Source: Streptomyces viridochromogenes DSM 40736 (GTDB taxonomy: Bacteria > Actinomycetota > Actinomycetes > Streptomycetales > Streptomycetaceae). From it: a DNA stretch of 64,000 bases. The notes under the pieces were generated by a model. It worked only from the letters and a program-made list of their open reading frames with translations, was not told the DNA's origin and ran no database searches. Both the position numbers and the translations under genes were made by a program. Every line of letters starts with the position of its first letter. The stretch's first letter is position 1. This document shows, piece by piece, positions 8,765 through 17,604 of this stretch. The DNA is taken from positions 8,556,854-8,620,853 of the forward strand of contig NZ_GG657757.1 in NCBI RefSeq assembly GCF_000158955.1, given 5' to 3'.

Positions 8765-9076
8765 CTCAAGGACGACGGCAAGCCTCGCGGCCTCGACTTC
8801 ATCGCCCTCGGCGCCCGCGCGATCGACAACGTCGAGTTCCTGCAGAGCGAATGGGTCGGCTCCGGCAACTTCATCGTCTTCCGTCTCGCCGACGGCAACT
8901 CCCCGGTCGACCTACCGCTGCCCCACGCCTCCACCGCAGGGCCGTGGACGCACTCCGTCCACGGGAACCTGCCGGAACTCGCCTCGGCGATCAGCGATGC
9001 CCATGCAGCCACCGACCTCGGGCCCGGAGGTGCGCAGGAGGTGAAGTCCGAGCGGCCTCCGCCGTCCGTACCGTGA
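8765..9076 (+). pseudogene. C-terminal remnant resembling a Dyp-type peroxidase
   Basis: An open stretch ending at TGA 9074-9076 reads RGLDFIALGARAID, then NVEFLQSEWVGSGNF. This matches from memory the C-terminal helix-strand region of Dyp-type haem peroxidases (pattern RGL.F.A....I...EF.Q..W...GNF). The rest of the enzyme, including the GxxDG motif and the haem histidine, is absent, and no start codon with a ribosome site lies at its 5' edge. The tail after GNF is not typical, so the assignment is tentative; it could be the end of another protein. Confidence 0.35.
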
Positions 9077-9106
9077 CGGAGCCCGCTCGGCCGCGCTGAT
9101 GGGAGG

Positions 9107-10258
9107 TCAGGCCGTATGCAGTGTCAGCCCGTACCGGTTGAGGATCTCGTTGACGGGCTGGTGCCACGTCTGGCCACCACTGCTGCAGTTGCCCCAGCCG
9201 CCTGAGGTGACGCCCTGGGCCTGGTCACCGCTGATGAAGGAGCCTCCGGAGTCACCGGGTTCGGCGCAGACGCTCGTCTTGGTCATCTGATGGACGGCGC
9301 CTTGGCTGTAGTTCACCGTCTCGTTCTTTGCCAGCACGGTGCCGCAGTGCCAGTGAGTGGTGGAGCCGGAACGGCAGACGGAGGCTCCCACCGGGGCTTC
9401 GGCCGACCCGCGGACGAGTTGGTCGGGGACCGTGCCCCAGCCGAGCACCACCGGTACGGTCCACCAGCCGCTGCCCACGTTCACCCAGGCGTAGTCGTCG
9501 CCCGGGAACGACGATCCCTGGAAATTGCCGATGTAGGACCGGTCCCAGCCGTACGCGGCCGCGCTCGGCGATCCGCAGTGTCCGGCAGTGACGAAGCCGC
9601 CGTGCACGGAGAAGCCTATGGAGCAGCGGACGTTGCCGGTGTAGTAGGGGTCGCCGCCCACGGTGCCGGCGGTGAAGGTACGCGGTGTGGCGCGGGTCTG
9701 TCGCACCGTCACGGGACCGGCCTGGCGGGCTCGGGCGACGAAGGCCCGGACAACGTTGTCGTTCCGGTGCTCGGCGACGACGTTCACGACGACGTTGTTG
9801 GCCTTCGGATCCACGTGCCAACTGCCGACTCCCGCGGGCGCGGACAGCGCGTCAATGCTCTTCTTCGCCGCGTCGAGTTGCCGCGCGTCGTACCGCACGA
9901 GGCGTACGGTCGCTCCGGTCGCGCGTACGGCGTCAGCGTTCGCTGCGCGGGTGACGGCGACGGTGAGTTTGCCGGTGTCGGCGTCGAACCAGGAGCCGCC
10001 GTAGGCCATGCCGGCTGCGCTGCGCGCTTTGCGTTCGGTGACTGTTGCGGCCTTCTCCGCGGCCAGGCGTGCTTCGGCCCGGCCCCGGGTCAGCCCCAGG
10101 TCGCGCTGCATCGCGGAGAGGAGCTCGGGGGAGGCCGGTGCGTCGGTCGAGCGTGCGGGAGCGTCCGCGGCGGAGGCCGGCAGGGCGCTCGCAGTCGCCC
10201 AGGTGCCGAGCAGGAGCAGTGCGGACAGTCCGGTACGTAGGGCGGTGGTGCGTCTCAA
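9107..10258 (-). CDS. Secreted S1 family serine protease (streptogrisin/alpha-lytic type)
   Basis: 383 aa from a TTG start at 10258, chosen because AAAGGG lies 6 bases upstream and the signal peptide begins there (RRTTALRTGLSALLLLGTW, then ASALPASAADAPA). Residues ~40-190 are an alpha-lytic-protease-type propeptide. The mature chymotrypsin-like domain has the triad: His in TAGHCG, Asp in GDDYAWV, Ser in EPGDSGGSF. Paired cysteines (CSIGF..HCG, CRSGSTTHWHC, CAEPGDSGG..CSSGG) follow the streptogrisin pattern. It should be exported, fold with its propeptide, and act as an extracellular protease. It appears monocistronic; its start region faces an AT-richer intergenic region. Confidence 0.92.
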   Translation of the reverse strand: MRRTTALRTGLSALLLLGTWATASALPASAADAPARSTDAPASPELLSAMQRDLGLTRGRAEARLAAEKAATVTERKARSAAGMAYGGSWFDADTGKLTVAVTRAANADAVRATGATVRLVRYDARQLDAAKKSIDALSAPAGVGSWHVDPKANNVVVNVVAEHRNDNVVRAFVARARQAGPVTVRQTRATPRTFTAGTVGGDPYYTGNVRCSIGFSVHGGFVTAGHCGSPSAAAYGWDRSYIGNFQGSSFPGDDYAWVNVGSGWWTVPVVLGWGTVPDQLVRGSAEAPVGASVCRSGSTTHWHCGTVLAKNETVNYSQGAVHQMTKTSVCAEPGDSGGSFISGDQAQGVTSGGWGNCSSGGQTWHQPVNEILNRYGLTLHTA

Positions 10259-10823
10259 GGGATGCCCTTTCGTTGTTCCAGCAGGATGGGGTGGAACAGC
10301 AGAGCTTGAGAGCGCTCTCGGGATACGCGCGGCAGAGCCTAGCCCGTGGTCATGAAAAGGTCTACGCCACTTTCCCGCCGTGTGCGGTGGGGCGGTGTCA
10401 GTGCCCTTGCCCGGAACCACGGCTGCGATGGTGCGGGCGACGACGGCCGGTGCGGTAACTCTGGTGAGGGCGAAGGTGAGTTGGATGGCGCCGTCGCGCT
10501 ACGTGTGACCGTGGACTGCGCGCGGCTGCTGTGGCGAGAGACGGGCTGCTCCCAGGACGACCCCTAGACGTGGAAGCAGCCCGTGCACTGCCTGGCCGGA
10601 ACGGCGCAAGGAGGGACCCATCGCCGCCGCACGCCGCACCCAACTCGCCGTCCCTGCATTGCGCGTACAACTCGTAACTCGTCGGTGCGGGACGCTGGGA
10701 CCAATCTGCACTCCCGGGGCCGGGCGCCGTTGATGCTGTTTGCTGAATCAGGCTATGGAGCACATCGAGCGCCAGCTTGAACAGAACGTCAAGGCGGGGG
10801 AGTTGGCAGGCATCGCGGCCACC
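10259..10823. other. Intergenic region without a convincing gene
   Basis: This holds the upstream region of the protease and several short open frames with no recognised motif. An ATG at 10755 opens a 40-codon frame (MEHIERQLEQNVKAGELAGI) whose biased codons suggest a relic; its 3' part runs into the peptidoglycan-binding remnant on the other strand. Confidence 0.4.
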
Positions 10824-11018
10824 TCAGCCCCAGCGTTCTCGCGCGAATTCCGTACACCGGTCGGGTCGCCCTTGTAGCGCGGCTTCTATTCGTGCCTGAG
10901 GGCCGAACCTGCCGTCGACGGGCAGGAGTGAGCTCACGCGGTTGAGGTCTTGCCGGAGCCGGGTGACGCAGCTGCCCGAACTGCCGACGGTGAGGGTTGG
11001 GCAGTCTGGCAGGCACAC
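10824..11018 (-). pseudogene. Remnant of a peptidoglycan-binding (PG_binding_1) domain protein
   Basis: A 64-codon frame from GTG 11018 reads PTLTVGSSGSCVTRLRQDLN followed by LPVDGRFGPQ. This is the core of a PG_binding_1 repeat (P.L..GS.G..V..LQ..LN......VDG.FGP), which binds cell-wall peptide in secreted hydrolases. The expected C-terminal T..AV..FQ helix is replaced by unrelated residues, there is no signal peptide and no good ribosome site. It is probably a broken copy of a small secreted wall-binding protein. Confidence 0.45.
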
Positions 11019-11343
11019 TCACGAGAGGCAGAGCGAGGCGCCGCTTGGCGTGCCGAGCCCTACGACGACATGCGCTCATTGATGCCCCCCTTTGCTGTGG
11101 TAGCTCCCACTCAATTTACTCACTTGCTGTATTGATATAGTCACATTAGGTCAGCGTGTGGCGCTGTGCGCGGGGAGCAGGGTGCGGCCGGCCCGGTTGG
11201 CAGACCAGATGCGTTGAACGCTCAAGCACAGCCCCTCTCCGTGCTCAACTGGAGCCAGCATCCGCTGCGTGTTAGCGTGATCATATCGCCATAAATCAGA
11301 CTCCTAGCCGCTTACTTGAAGTGTGTCGGAGGAGATGGTGACC

Positions 11344-12780
11344 ATGGCGCGGAATCGGTTGTTCCATGCGCCCACCGTCGGTACCGAAGGTAGGGCAGCG
11401 CACGCCGCTTCCAGCGCCGCCGCACCACCGCGGGCCCCTGGCCACCGCGGGGCGAAGGTGGACTGGGACCGCCTGCGCCAGCGGATGCGTGGAGCGCTGC
11501 TGCGGCCGGGAGATCCAGGCTTCGAGGACGCCCGGAAAGTGTTCAACCCCCTCAATGACGATCACGTACCCGTCGCGGTGGCGCAGTGCGAGTCGACGTC
11601 CGACGTCAGCGAGGCGGTGCGGGCAGCCGCGAGCCGCGTTCCTCTGGCCGCTCGCAGTGGTGGCCACTCCTATGTCGGTTACTCGGCGCCGCACGGTGGT
11701 CTCGCCCTTGACCTGCGGCGCATGTCGGCCGTGGAGGTCCAGTCGGACGGCGTTGCAACCGTGGGGGCGGGGGCGCCGTTGCGGGATGTCTACGGCGGTG
11801 TCGCTCAGGCGAACCGCTGCCTGCCCGCGGGGTCCTGCTTCACCGTCGGTGTCGCGGGAGTGACCCTGGGCGGTGGAATCGGTGTGCTGCAGCGCAGGTT
11901 CGGGCTCACCTGTGATCACCTCGTGGGCGCTGAGATGGTCACCGCCGACGGAAGAACCCTTACGGTTTCCGCCGCTCGGACCCCGGACCTGTTCTGGGCC
12001 TTGCGCGGAGGAGGCGGTGGCAACTTCGGGATCGTCACGCAGTTCACGTTCGCCACCGATCCGGCTCCGGCACTGACGGTGTTCGTGGTCGGCTTCCCGC
12101 CGGGGAAGGTACCCGAGGTGCTGAGCGCGTGGCAGTCATGGATCTCAGCCGCACCCCGCGAGCTGTGGGCGAACTGCAACATGACGGGTGGAGACGTGCC
12201 GAGTTGCCGGGTGGCCGGCTGCTTCGTCGGGCCCAGCAGTTCCTGCAACCCCCTGCTGGACGACCTGATCTCACGTTCCGGCGTCCTGCCCAACCGTCGG
12301 ACGGTCCAGGATCGGGAGTACTTCAGTGCCATGCGCTTCTTCTCCGGGAGTCCCGAGCGGCAGTCCTTCGTCGCCTCGTCACGGATCCTGAGCGAGCAGG
12401 CCTCTTCCCCGGACGCCGTCGCCGGCCTGCTCGTCGGGCGCCCAGGCGTGTCGATCATCCTCGACCCGCTCGGTGGCGCAGTAGCGGACGTGGGCGTCCA
12501 GCAGACCGCGTTTCCGCACCGCAAGGCGTTCGCCACCGCGCAGATCTACGCGAGCGCCACAGCGGCATCCGAGGCCGAAGTGACGCGCACTGTCCGCGAT
12601 GTCGTGGCAGGGCTGGCCTCCCTGGGTCTTGGGGGCGGTTACGTCAACTACATCGACCCGGCCCTGCCGGACTGGGCGCAGGCTTACTACGGCCCGAATC
12701 TGCAACGCCTGCGTTCCGTTGCCCACGACTACGATCCCGACGGGGTGTTCGACTTCCCGCAGGGACTCACCAGGACGTAA
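11344..12780 (+). CDS. FAD-linked oxidoreductase, berberine-bridge-enzyme type
   Basis: 478 aa from ATG 11344, placed 9 bases after GGAGGAG; upstream in-frame GTG/ATG codons overlap that site. The PCMH-type FAD domain is clear: ARSGGHSYVGYS with His ~108, PAGSCFTVGVAGVTLGGG with Cys ~165, then FWALRGGGGGNFGIVTQFTF. His and Cys at these positions attach FAD bicovalently in berberine bridge enzymes and carbohydrate oxidases. The C-terminal BBE segment (GGYVNYIDPALPDW, YYGPNLQRLRSVAHDYDPDG) is complete. The family oxidises sugars, alkaloids or antibiotic intermediates with O2. There is no signal peptide and the gene stands alone, so the substrate is open. Confidence 0.9.
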   Translation: MARNRLFHAPTVGTEGRAAHAASSAAAPPRAPGHRGAKVDWDRLRQRMRGALLRPGDPGFEDARKVFNPLNDDHVPVAVAQCESTSDVSEAVRAAASRVPLAARSGGHSYVGYSAPHGGLALDLRRMSAVEVQSDGVATVGAGAPLRDVYGGVAQANRCLPAGSCFTVGVAGVTLGGGIGVLQRRFGLTCDHLVGAEMVTADGRTLTVSAARTPDLFWALRGGGGGNFGIVTQFTFATDPAPALTVFVVGFPPGKVPEVLSAWQSWISAAPRELWANCNMTGGDVPSCRVAGCFVGPSSSCNPLLDDLISRSGVLPNRRTVQDREYFSAMRFFSGSPERQSFVASSRILSEQASSPDAVAGLLVGRPGVSIILDPLGGAVADVGVQQTAFPHRKAFATAQIYASATAASEAEVTRTVRDVVAGLASLGLGGGYVNYIDPALPDWAQAYYGPNLQRLRSVAHDYDPDGVFDFPQGLTRT

Positions 12781-13232
12781 CCGCTTCGTCCACTTCGGTC
12801 CGTATGGGCGTGATCCGCAGCGCCGCTCTCGCGTCATCGCATACCTGTGGCCGGGAAGGGCTGCGGCCACTGGCCAGACTTGGGCTCGATGCAAGTCATC
12901 GCCGAGAGCCCGGCCGGCGGACGGGCATTGATCGAGGGCCCGGTCGCAGTGGACTCTGTGCTAAGTGAACTGTGGACTCGGTGCTCATGACGTCCGCCTT
13001 GCCTGTCTGGAAGCCTGAGCAACATGAAGACCAGGCGAGTGAGATACGAGGAATCGGCCGTTCGGGGCGTATGAGAACGCGCCCATCACCGGATTCGACG
13101 AACTGTGGGCACCGACCGAGCCGTTGCCGCCGAAGCACGGACGGCAAGCCGTTTCGGGCCGTCGAAGCGCGCAACGTCCCGGGGCGACGAGCCGCAGTGT
13201 GTTGGTTCTTCTCTCAGACTTCTGGAGGACTA
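12781..13232. other. Intergenic region, no gene recognised
   Basis: Only short overlapping open frames on both strands are seen, none with a ribosome site plus conserved motif. The last ~50 bases hold the leader of the small secreted protein at 13233. Confidence 0.4.
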
Positions 13233-13664
13233 GTGATTTTCCGACGCGTTTCTCCTGTTTGTGCCGTCGCTGCGGCAGTCCTACTGGTGGGGGCTGGTTC
13301 GGCCACTGCTGCGGCGGACCCCAGCACAACGGTGTCCGTCGCCACAACGGATTCAGGCGGCATCGGAGCGACCGGCATTTTCTGGGGTGACTTCAATGGT
13401 CACGACCAAGACAACCCCGAGGTCCTGGGGGCTTGTGACAAGCAGGCGGACGGACTCCGCGCCTACGCGAACGTCTCGTGGCAGGACAGAGACGGCAACT
13501 GGTTTGTCCAGGAAGTCGAGGACGCGACCGGAGCGGGGGATGGCTGCGAATACAACTATCTCCCGAATATCGCTGACGGAACCAAGGTGTACATCGACGC
13601 CTGCCTCAAGGACGGCCCGCGAGGCTCAGTCCGCTACTGCGGCAGCGGCACGGCCATAGCCTGA
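13233..13664 (+). CDS. Small secreted protein of unknown function
   Basis: 143 aa from GTG 13233, with GGAGG four bases upstream. Residues 1-28 form a signal peptide (IFRRVSPVCAVAAAVLLVGA, cut near TAAADP). The mature part of ~115 residues is acidic and aromatic-rich and has four cysteines (GACDKQADGL, DGCEYNY, YIDACLKDG, VRYCGSG), suggesting two disulfides in a compact beta fold. GIGATGIFWGDFNGHDQ and YANVSWQDRDGNWFV are distinctive, but no family is recognised. It is monocistronic and likely released outside the cell. Confidence 0.75.
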   Translation: MIFRRVSPVCAVAAAVLLVGAGSATAAADPSTTVSVATTDSGGIGATGIFWGDFNGHDQDNPEVLGACDKQADGLRAYANVSWQDRDGNWFVQEVEDATGAGDGCEYNYLPNIADGTKVYIDACLKDGPRGSVRYCGSGTAIA

Positions 13665-14019
13665 CCGTCTGCCACTCCTGGTTCCGACGAACCGTCCCGA
13701 GCTCAGCGCGCCTGGGGCTGTTCGCGATGACGGGCAGAGGCGACGGACGATGACGATGCGGCGAGTGCCTTAGCGGGACCCTGGCCCGGAAATGCCCCGG
13801 AAGCGCTGGTGTCGAGCTTGAGCTTCCCGCCGGCAGCGGGCGGTCGGACGCGGGGCGGCCTGGCATCGCAGGGACTGCCATGTCCACTCCGTCCACTCGG
13901 ACGGGGAACTCACCCTCTGAAGAGGGCTCAGCGAAGTCAGTGGAGGGGGCGGGATGGCGCAGCGCTCCACTGGCCATTTGGAGACACAGCCGTCTCGGCC
14001 GACCTGCGGCTCGGCTTGG
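13665..14019. other. Intergenic region, no gene recognised
   Basis: Convergent gap between the secreted protein and the methyltransferase. Open frames here are short and show no motif. Confidence 0.4.
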
Positions 14020-14811
14020 TCAGCCCGGCTTGACCGCCAAGGTCGCAAAATAGTTCGACATGTATTGAGCGGATGCGTTGGATTGGTGCGGCGCTTCCGC
14101 GAAGCCGGTGAGGACGAACCCCGCGGCGAGTTGCCCGCCGATCTGGTCGGTGAGGGTGTGGCTGTATTCAAGAGCGGCATCCGCGCCGAACTTCGTGGCG
14201 CGTTCCTCGGCGGAGTACTGCGTGACATCGCTGTAGGGCAACTTGTGCACGACGATCAGTTCGCCGCGCTCGTCGAGCGCCTCGTGGTCGAACAAGTACG
14301 CATCAGGGTTGAGGAAGCCCACGAGCAGAGTTCCGCCCGGTCGCAGGGCACGGAAGCACTCACGCCATACCGCTGCCAAGTCTGGTACGAATTGGTTAGA
14401 GACCGGATGGAATACGACGTCGAATGTTGCGTCGCCGAAGGCGCTGAGGTCGCGCATGTCGCCTAGGACGGTGCGCAGCTCGAGTCCGTCGCGTGCCGCC
14501 ACCATCTGGTCCTGGCCGAGCTGGCGGGGTGAGTTGTCGAATACGGTGACCCGCGCCCCTGCGGCGGCGAGGATCGGACCCTGCTGGCCGCCGCCGGAGG
14601 CCAGGCACAACACGTCCTTGCCCGTCAGGTCTGTCGGCAGCCAGGAGCGGTCGACTGGCTCACGCCCGATGAGAACAATCGACCAGTCGCCCATGCGGGC
14701 GCGCTCGACATCCTCAGTACTCACCGGCCTCGACCACTCGTTGCCCTCTTGGACATACCTGTCCCAGGCTGCCCGATTGTGGGCAACCGGGTCGACAACA
14801 ATGTCCTGCAC
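14020..14811 (-). CDS. Class I SAM-dependent methyltransferase
   Basis: 263 aa from GTG 14811, with AGGGAG upstream. The Rossmann fold is clear: GKDVLCLASGGGQQGPILAA is motif I (normally GxGxG, here SGGGQQ), VTVFDNSPRQLGQD is motif II with the acidic ribose-binding residue, GDMRDLSAFGDATFDVVFHP is motif III-IV, and FRALRPGGTLLVGF is the post-motif strand. This SGGGQQGP variant belongs to the small-molecule methyltransferase_11/25 group. The substrate is unknown and no biosynthetic neighbours exist. The conserved NRAAWDRYVQEGNEW N-terminus supports the chosen start. Confidence 0.88.
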   Translation of the reverse strand: MQDIVVDPVAHNRAAWDRYVQEGNEWSRPVSTEDVERARMGDWSIVLIGREPVDRSWLPTDLTGKDVLCLASGGGQQGPILAAAGARVTVFDNSPRQLGQDQMVAARDGLELRTVLGDMRDLSAFGDATFDVVFHPVSNQFVPDLAAVWRECFRALRPGGTLLVGFLNPDAYLFDHEALDERGELIVVHKLPYSDVTQYSAEERATKFGADAALEYSHTLTDQIGGQLAAGFVLTGFAEAPHQSNASAQYMSNYFATLAVKPG

Positions 14812-14861
14812 GTTTAACTCCCTGCTACAGCCAAGCGGACACCTGCGGTACTGACAGTCCA

Positions 14862-15343
14862 GTGCCGCTAGCCAACACGATTGCAGGGTGCGGGCTCAAC
14901 GAAATTAGGGGTATGACCTGCTACAAGCCGGGCGAGCGGTCCCGGCTGATCTACGCCATCCGCGAGTACCGAGGGCGCAAGGGCGAGCCGAAGGGCTTCG
15001 GCTGGCGGGACCTCCGCGACCTCTTGGTGCGTGCCCGCATCCAGCTCGGCGGACCGATCGTGCTGGTCTGGGACAACGTCCGCCTCCATCTGACCGCCGG
15101 GATGCGGGAGTTCATCGCCGCGAATGCCGCCTGGCTCACTGTGTTCCATCTGCCCACCTACGCGCCGGACCTGAACCCGAGGAGGGCATCTGGTCGCTGG
15201 TCAAGCGCGACCTTGGCAACTTCGCCGCAGCCGACCTGGGCCAGATCACCTGGGCCGTGAAGTGCAGGCTCAAGCAGATCCAGTATCGCCCGGATTTGGT
15301 CGACAGCTGCCTTGCGAGCACCGGCCCCATCACGGACGACTGA
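14862..15343 (+). pseudogene. IS630-family transposase remnant with frameshift
   Basis: The frame from ~14862 carries the DDE-domain part KPGERSRLIYAIREYRG, GGPIVLVWDNVRLHLTAGM and FHLPTYAPDLNP, closely matching the second half of IS630 transposases. After DLNP the frame breaks near 15180; the continuing sequence in another frame reads EGIWSLVKRDLGNFAAADLG, then KQIQYRPDLVDSCLASTGP, to TGA 15341-15343. The N-terminal helix-turn-helix and first catalytic Asp are missing and no terminal inverted repeats are visible, so the copy is 5'-truncated and dead. Confidence 0.85.
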
Positions 15344-15360
15344 GCGGCGCTGCAGATTCG

Positions 15361-15774
15361 TTAGTCGACGTAGTACCGGTCGTAGGAGGCGGAGCGCTCC
15401 TCCACTGAGAAGCTCTCGAATTCACCGGCCGCCTCGAGCTCGCGCAGTCGATCCAGCGCCGCCGCCGCAGCAGGTGCACGGTTGGCCGAGAGGTGGGCCT
15501 TCGTCGCGTCGAGCCCGTGCCCAAGCAGGAATTCGATGTCGATCGAGCACGCTGCGTCGAAGCTGGCTTGCTTCGCACTCCAGATCAGGAGCACGTCGTC
15601 GAGGTCGCCGCTGTTGAACAGCTGGAAGCAGCAGAGCCTCATCAGCTCAGTGTCGCCCTCGCCCTGGGCGCGTCGCTCACGCGCCGTGTGCTCTCTGAGG
15701 AGTGCACGGATCTCGTCGAGGTCCGCGCCGACGGGGCGAAGCCCGTAGCGGTGCCAGCTTTCCTTGACATCCAT
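15361..15774 (-). CDS. Conserved hypothetical protein
   Basis: 137 aa from ATG 15774; AGGGAG is seven bases upstream, and GTG 15777 is the alternative. The protein is mainly helical and acidic (ADLDEIRALLREHTARERRA, TELMRLCCFQLFNSGDLDDV, IDIEFLLGHGLDATKAHL) and ends in a short SASYDRYYVD tail. It has no signal peptide or membrane segment. The spacing resembles small immunity-type or DUF proteins of Streptomyces, but no family is recognised. The start region is divergent from the kinase gene at 16081 and contains the 40-bp palindrome. Confidence 0.7.
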   Translation of the reverse strand: MDVKESWHRYGLRPVGADLDEIRALLREHTARERRAQGEGDTELMRLCCFQLFNSGDLDDVLLIWSAKQASFDAACSIDIEFLLGHGLDATKAHLSANRAPAAAAALDRLRELEAAGEFESFSVEERSASYDRYYVD

Positions 15775-15888
15775 CACTGGTCTCCCTGATCGTCCGGCCC
15801 GGCCCGTGGCCTATCGGCCCCGCCCATCGCCGTTCGGTCGGACGACGGCCCCTCTGCCGGTCACAGTATGCACACCGAGGGTCGCCAT

Positions 15889-15928
15889 GTGGGTCGGCGG
15901 TCACCGGCGCCGGTGACCGCCGACCCAC
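15889..15928. repeat. 40-bp perfect palindrome without loop
   Basis: Bases 15889-15908 are exactly the reverse complement of 15909-15928 (left arm GTGGGTCGGCGGTCACCGGC). It lies in the divergent intergenic space between the genes starting at 15774 (minus) and 16081 (plus), so it is not an obvious terminator for either. Confidence 0.85.
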
Positions 15929-15981
15929 GCCACCCGACATCACCCAATCAAGTTGAGTAGCAGCGGCTGGGCGGACGAAAA

Positions 15982-16038
15982 TCTCAGTTGATCCGGACCC
16001 TGGCCTATGAATACTGGCTGTCGTCTCAGTTGATCTGG
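15982..16038 (+). promoter_or_regulatory. Pair of direct repeats before the kinase gene
   Basis: TCTCAGTTGATCCGG (15982-15996) and TCTCAGTTGATCTGG (16024-16038) differ by one base and start 42 bases apart, in front of the GTG at 16081. They could be activator or repressor sites, or scars of a mobile element. Confidence 0.45.
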
Positions 16039-16080
16039 TCCGCTCCCGGCGTTTCGGATCGTTCTAGTGGAAGGGCCTGC

Positions 16081-16980
16081 GTGAAGACCATGCACGATGG
16101 CCAAGTGGACGTGACCACAGAAATCGTTGCGACCTTGATCCAACAACAGTTCCCTCAGTGGAGCGGCAAGGCGATCCAACCCTTGGCGTCGACCGGGACG
16201 GTCAACGCCATCTTCCGTATCGGGAACGACCTCTCAGCGCGTTTCCCACTGCGTATGGCCGATGCTGCCGAGGCGCTGGCGGTTCTGGAACAGGAAGCCC
16301 AGGCGAGCGCGGAGCTGGCGCAGGTGTCTCCGTTCCCGGCCCCGGAACCCGTCGCCTTGGGAAAGCCTGGAGCGGGTTACCCCATGCCGTGGTCGGTCCA
16401 GACATGGCTGCCGGGAACGATCGCCTTTGATGCCGACCCGAGTGGGTCGGACGCCTTTGCCGAGGACCTTGCGGCCTTCATCGCAGCCCTCCGGGATGCT
16501 GAGACGCGGGGGCGGCTTTTCAGCGGCGACAATCGTGGCGGCGTTCTCGCTCACCACGACGACTGGATGGCGAAGTGCTTCGAGGAGAGCAAGGGGCTGC
16601 TCAACGTGTCCCGGTTGCGCCAGGTGTGGAGCCACTTTCGGGAGTTGCCACGCACGGGTGCCGACGTGATGAGCCATGGTGACCTGATTCCCGGCAATGT
16701 ACTGGTCGCGGGAGACCGGCTCAGAGGCGTACTCGACACCGGCGGCTTCGGCCCGGCCGACCCCGCTTTGGATCTGGTCAGTGCTTGGCACCTGCTGGAG
16801 TCAGGCCCGCGGAAGGTGCTGCGGCGGACACTGGCCTGTGACGATCTGGAGTGGGAGCGCGGCAAGGCGTGGGCGTTCGAACAGGCGATGGGTGTTGTCT
16901 GGTATTACGTCGATAGTAATCCGACGATGAGCAGAATGGGGCGCCGGACACTCGACCGCATTCTGGAGTCGGTGGAGTGA
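16081..16980 (+). CDS. Aminoglycoside phosphotransferase (APH) family kinase
   Basis: 299 aa from GTG 16081 with GGAAGGG upstream; ATG 16090 is the alternative. The protein-kinase-like fold is shown by STGTVNAIFRIGNDLSARFP (glycine-rich loop and ATP lysine replaced by Arg), SVQTWLPG (hinge), MSHGDLIPGNVLV (catalytic loop; Asp and Asn present) and GVLDTGGFGPADPALDLVSA (metal Asp). This subgroup is often annotated as an aminoglycoside or macrolide phosphotransferase, but many members phosphorylate other small molecules. It may confer drug resistance; this cannot be told from sequence. Expression may depend on the direct repeats at 15982-16038. Confidence 0.85.
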   Translation: MKTMHDGQVDVTTEIVATLIQQQFPQWSGKAIQPLASTGTVNAIFRIGNDLSARFPLRMADAAEALAVLEQEAQASAELAQVSPFPAPEPVALGKPGAGYPMPWSVQTWLPGTIAFDADPSGSDAFAEDLAAFIAALRDAETRGRLFSGDNRGGVLAHHDDWMAKCFEESKGLLNVSRLRQVWSHFRELPRTGADVMSHGDLIPGNVLVAGDRLRGVLDTGGFGPADPALDLVSAWHLLESGPRKVLRRTLACDDLEWERGKAWAFEQAMGVVWYYVDSNPTMSRMGRRTLDRILESVE

Positions 16981-16995
16981 TGTCGCCCCGGTCGT

Positions 16996-17097
16996 GAACT
17001 CGTCGGCGTGATCGCCCGGTTCACGGACAGCTATCTGCTCTGCTACCTCCGAGGCCCAGAGGGCGTCATCGTCGGACTGGCCGAGCAACTGCGCTGA
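16996..17097 (+). pseudogene. C-terminal remnant of a glyoxalase/VOC-family protein
   Basis: 33 codons ending at TGA 17095-17097 read ELVGVIARFTDSYLLCYLRG and PEGVIVGLAEQLR. This matches the last strands of VOC-fold proteins, where DSYRLCYIRGPEGIIVALAEQL is usual and the Glu is a metal ligand. Nothing upstream belongs to the domain, so only the tail survives, 15 bases after the kinase stop. Confidence 0.6.
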
Positions 17098-17561
17098 GGC
17101 TCAGTGAGGTATGGCTGTCCGGAACAGGTGACCAGAGGGGAAATGCCGCTGAGGGATGAGGGTGAGCCGATTTTCGTGTTCCTCCGCCGCCGTCTTCATG
17201 GAGGACCGTCGGCGACGCCGGGATCCTGCATTGCGCCGCTCTGCTCCCGCTGCCCTTCTCCTCTTGGGAAGTGCCCGGCGCACAACGGCTACCGTCTACC
17301 GCCCTTCTGCGTCGCCGCGTTCGTGCGTGCACATCCGGGACCCAGGTCGCCGGGAGCGTTGCCGGCGGTGTTCCCGAGCGCACGGTCGCCCATGATGACT
17401 TTCTCGGTGCTGCCGGCCCCGGTGGATCGGCTCTTGTACGAAGCCGCCCGGGCGTACGGGCGTTCAAGCCCGCCCCACCGCCTGTCTCCGAATCGTGATG
17501 ATCGGGATTCCCGGCCCCCTCACCTGCACTGCAGCACCCCCCGCCATGAGCTAAACACTCG
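17098..17561. other. Intergenic region without recognised gene
   Basis: Several overlapping frames are open but none shows a family motif or ribosome site. The last part leads into the PadR operator. Confidence 0.4.
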
Positions 17562-17584
17562 GTGTATACATGTCGCGTATACAC
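17562..17584. promoter_or_regulatory. Operator of the PadR-ABC transporter operon
   Basis: GTGTATAC (17562-17569) and GTATACAC (17577-17584) form a perfect inverted repeat with a 7-base spacer, 20 bases before the ATG at 17605. Outer ACAC/GTGT bases extend the symmetry imperfectly. The site is well placed for autoregulation by the adjacent PadR protein. Confidence 0.65.
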
Positions 17585-17604
17585 GGTGTGTAGAGTGCGG
17601 GGGC

